6,834 nucleotides of DNA from assembly GCA_022615295.1 (NCBI GenBank), contig JAKEHF010000093.1, forward strand, positions 1 to 6,834, given 5' to 3'. The stretch comes from Actinomycetota bacterium. GTDB taxonomy: Bacteria; Actinomycetota; Acidimicrobiia; Spongiisociales; ZC4RG35. Position numbers and translations under genes: made by a program. The notes beneath the pieces were generated by a model. The model saw only the letters and a list, made by a program, of their open reading frames with translations. It did not search any database and was not told where the DNA came from. Positions 5,929-6,834 of this stretch are shown one piece after another (within the stretch, counting starts at the first letter, position 1; each line of letters begins with the position of its first letter).

Positions 5929-6495
5929 GTGACCGGCCGATACTGGCTCCTGGGTGGTGGCATCGGGTGTGGGAAGAGCACGGTGCGCGAGATGCTCTCC
6001 GAGGCCGGGGTGGCCACCATCGACGCCGACTCCTTGGGCCACCGGGTCCTCGATCCCGACGGCCCCGCCTTCGCCTCGGTCGCGACGAGATGGCCTGAGG
6101 TCGTCTCGGGGGGCCTCATCGATCGGGGGGCTCTGGCAGGGATCGTGTTCTCCGATCCAGCGCAACTAGCCATGCTGGAGTCGCTGACACATCCCCATAT
6201 CTTCGGCATGATCGAGGGTCTCCTCGAGGATTTAGCCCCGCCGGTGGTAGTCGAGATCCCCCTCCTCAGGAAGCGACCCGAGGGGGTTTGGGCACGTGTC
6301 GTGGTGGACTGCGAAGACGAGACACGGCTGAGACGCCTCGTCGCCCGGGGGATGACCGAGGAGCAGGCACGGGCCCGCATGGGGTCACAACCGTCGCGGG
6401 CCGAGTGGCTCGCTGCGGCCGACCTCGTGATCCCCAACCACGGCGATCGGTCGTCGTTGCGGGACACCGTCACAGCCGCCGTCCCCGCTCTGTGA
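5929..6495 (+). CDS. coaE: Dephospho-CoA kinase (CoaE)
   Basis: CoaE phosphorylates the 3'-hydroxyl of dephospho-CoA with ATP, the last step of coenzyme A synthesis in the cytoplasm. The 188 residues show the P-loop GGGIGCGKST (9-18), the DAD motif (32-34), LTHPHI (86-91), VEIPLL (108-113), and lid or adenine-binding residues in the pattern R136, R140, R150, Q154 and N170 (ADLVIPNHG). Length is normal for a single-domain CoaE; the C-terminal GrpB-like extension of mycobacterial CoaE is absent. The frame stays open far upstream, but that part lies antisense to the kinase gene. GTG 5929 is the nearest start and sits just before the first beta strand (YWLLGGG). It is divergent from the kinase gene with 21 bases between start codons, and uvrB follows 40 bases later. 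Confidence 0.95.
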   Translation: MTGRYWLLGGGIGCGKSTVREMLSEAGVATIDADSLGHRVLDPDGPAFASVATRWPEVVSGGLIDRGALAGIVFSDPAQLAMLESLTHPHIFGMIEGLLEDLAPPVVVEIPLLRKRPEGVWARVVVDCEDETRLRRLVARGMTEEQARARMGSQPSRAEWLAAADLVIPNHGDRSSLRDTVTAAVPAL

Positions 6496-6522
6496 CGGCG
6501 GGTTCTTGTCACCGTGCCCGGG

Positions 6523-6528
6523 TACCCT
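6523..6528 (+). promoter_or_regulatory. Candidate -10 box of uvrB
   Basis: TACCCT fits TANNNT and ends 7 bases before the uvrB ATG. No ribosome binding site lies between them (GCGGCCG), so a leaderless uvrB message is plausible. A TTGTCA at 6506-6511 is too close (11 bases) to be a normal -35 element. Confidence 0.35.
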
Positions 6529-6535
6529 GCGGCCG

Positions 6536-6834
6536 ATGCCCAGATTCGAGGTGGTCTCCGATTTCGCCCCCGCAGGTGATCAGCCGAAGGCCATATCGGC
6601 GCTCGCCGATGGTGTCCAGCGCGGCGACCGTTTCCAGACCCTGATGGGCATCACCGGCTCGGGGAAGTCGGCAACGATCGCCTGGACGATCGAAGCGGTG
6701 CAGAAGCCGACGCTGGTCCTCGCCCCCAACAAGGCGCTCGCCGCCCAGCTCGCCAACGAGTTCCGGCAGTTCTTCCCTCAGAACCGTGTCGAGTACTTCG
6801 TCTCCTACTACGACTACTACCAGCCCGAGGCCTA
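6536..6834 (+). CDS. uvrB: Excinuclease ABC subunit B (3' end outside window)
   Basis: UvrB is the damage-verifying helicase-like subunit of nucleotide excision repair. It is loaded by UvrA and then recruits UvrC for incision. The first 99 residues are visible and match the family closely: FEVVSDFAPAGDQPKAISAL (4-23), Walker A GITGSGKS (38-45), LVLAPNKALAAQL (60-72), and the start of the DNA-clamping beta-hairpin YFVSYYDYYQPEA (87-99), with Y91, Y92, Y94 and Y95 in the expected places. The form GKSATIAW after the P-loop is the actinobacterial style. Ala67 stands where many homologues have Thr (NKTLAAQ). The ATG at 6536 gives the usual N-terminus. It lies 40 bases after coaE, an arrangement close to the coaE-uvrB order known in mycobacteria, and may be transcribed both with coaE and from its own start. 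Confidence 0.97.
   Translation, partial: MPRFEVVSDFAPAGDQPKAISALADGVQRGDRFQTLMGITGSGKSATIAWTIEAVQKPTLVLAPNKALAAQLANEFRQFFPQNRVEYFVSYYDYYQPEA

Noticed and set aside
6492..6512. Possible terminator hairpin after coaE (GTGAC paired with GTCAC)
   Set aside because: The stem has only 5 pairs with a long loop and no T-run, and it sits just upstream of the uvrB start region, so it is not convincing.

Overview
This window looks like a chromosomal segment of a high-GC actinobacterium (Actinomycetota). An acidimicrobial or related uncultured lineage is my guess, not a proof. The support is the high GC, the actinobacterial style of the UvrB N-terminus (a GKSATxAW P-loop region), the coaE-uvrB adjacency known from actinobacteria, and TANNNT -10-like boxes placed where leaderless mRNAs would start. 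I see no tRNA, rRNA, CRISPR array, insertion sequence or sign of recent horizontal transfer. Coding density is very high.

Left half, plus strand (1-3180): the tail of a Tad/Flp type IVb pilus operon. It holds a TadB-type inner-membrane platform protein whose 5' end lies outside the window, then TadC, then a 449-residue polytopic membrane protein of GT-C glycosyltransferase-like architecture that overlaps tadC by 4 bases. A perfect 13-bp inverted repeat (3197-3224) sits between this operon and the oppositely oriented block that follows, and probably terminates both.

Middle, minus strand (5907 down to 3245): a membrane-bound HisKA_3-type histidine kinase, a LuxR/NarL-type response regulator overlapping it by ATGA, then two closely related 59-residue Flp prepilins. 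The pilins have strong ribosome binding sites, a candidate promoter of their own and two hairpins between them. The kinase, regulator, pilins and Tad platform genes lie together, so the simplest reading is that the two-component system controls Flp pilus production. That is inference from position.

Right end, plus strand (5929-6834): coaE (dephospho-CoA kinase), divergent from the kinase gene with only 21 bases between the start codons, then the first 99 codons of uvrB (excinuclease ABC subunit B), cut by the window edge. Neither has a well-placed ribosome binding site. Both have a TANNNT box 7-8 bases before the start codon, which suggests leaderless transcripts.

The most interesting items are the kinase-regulator-pilin cluster convergent with the Tad platform genes, the GT-C-like protein inside the Tad operon, the two hairpins between the pilin cistrons, and the compact divergent kinase/coaE start region.
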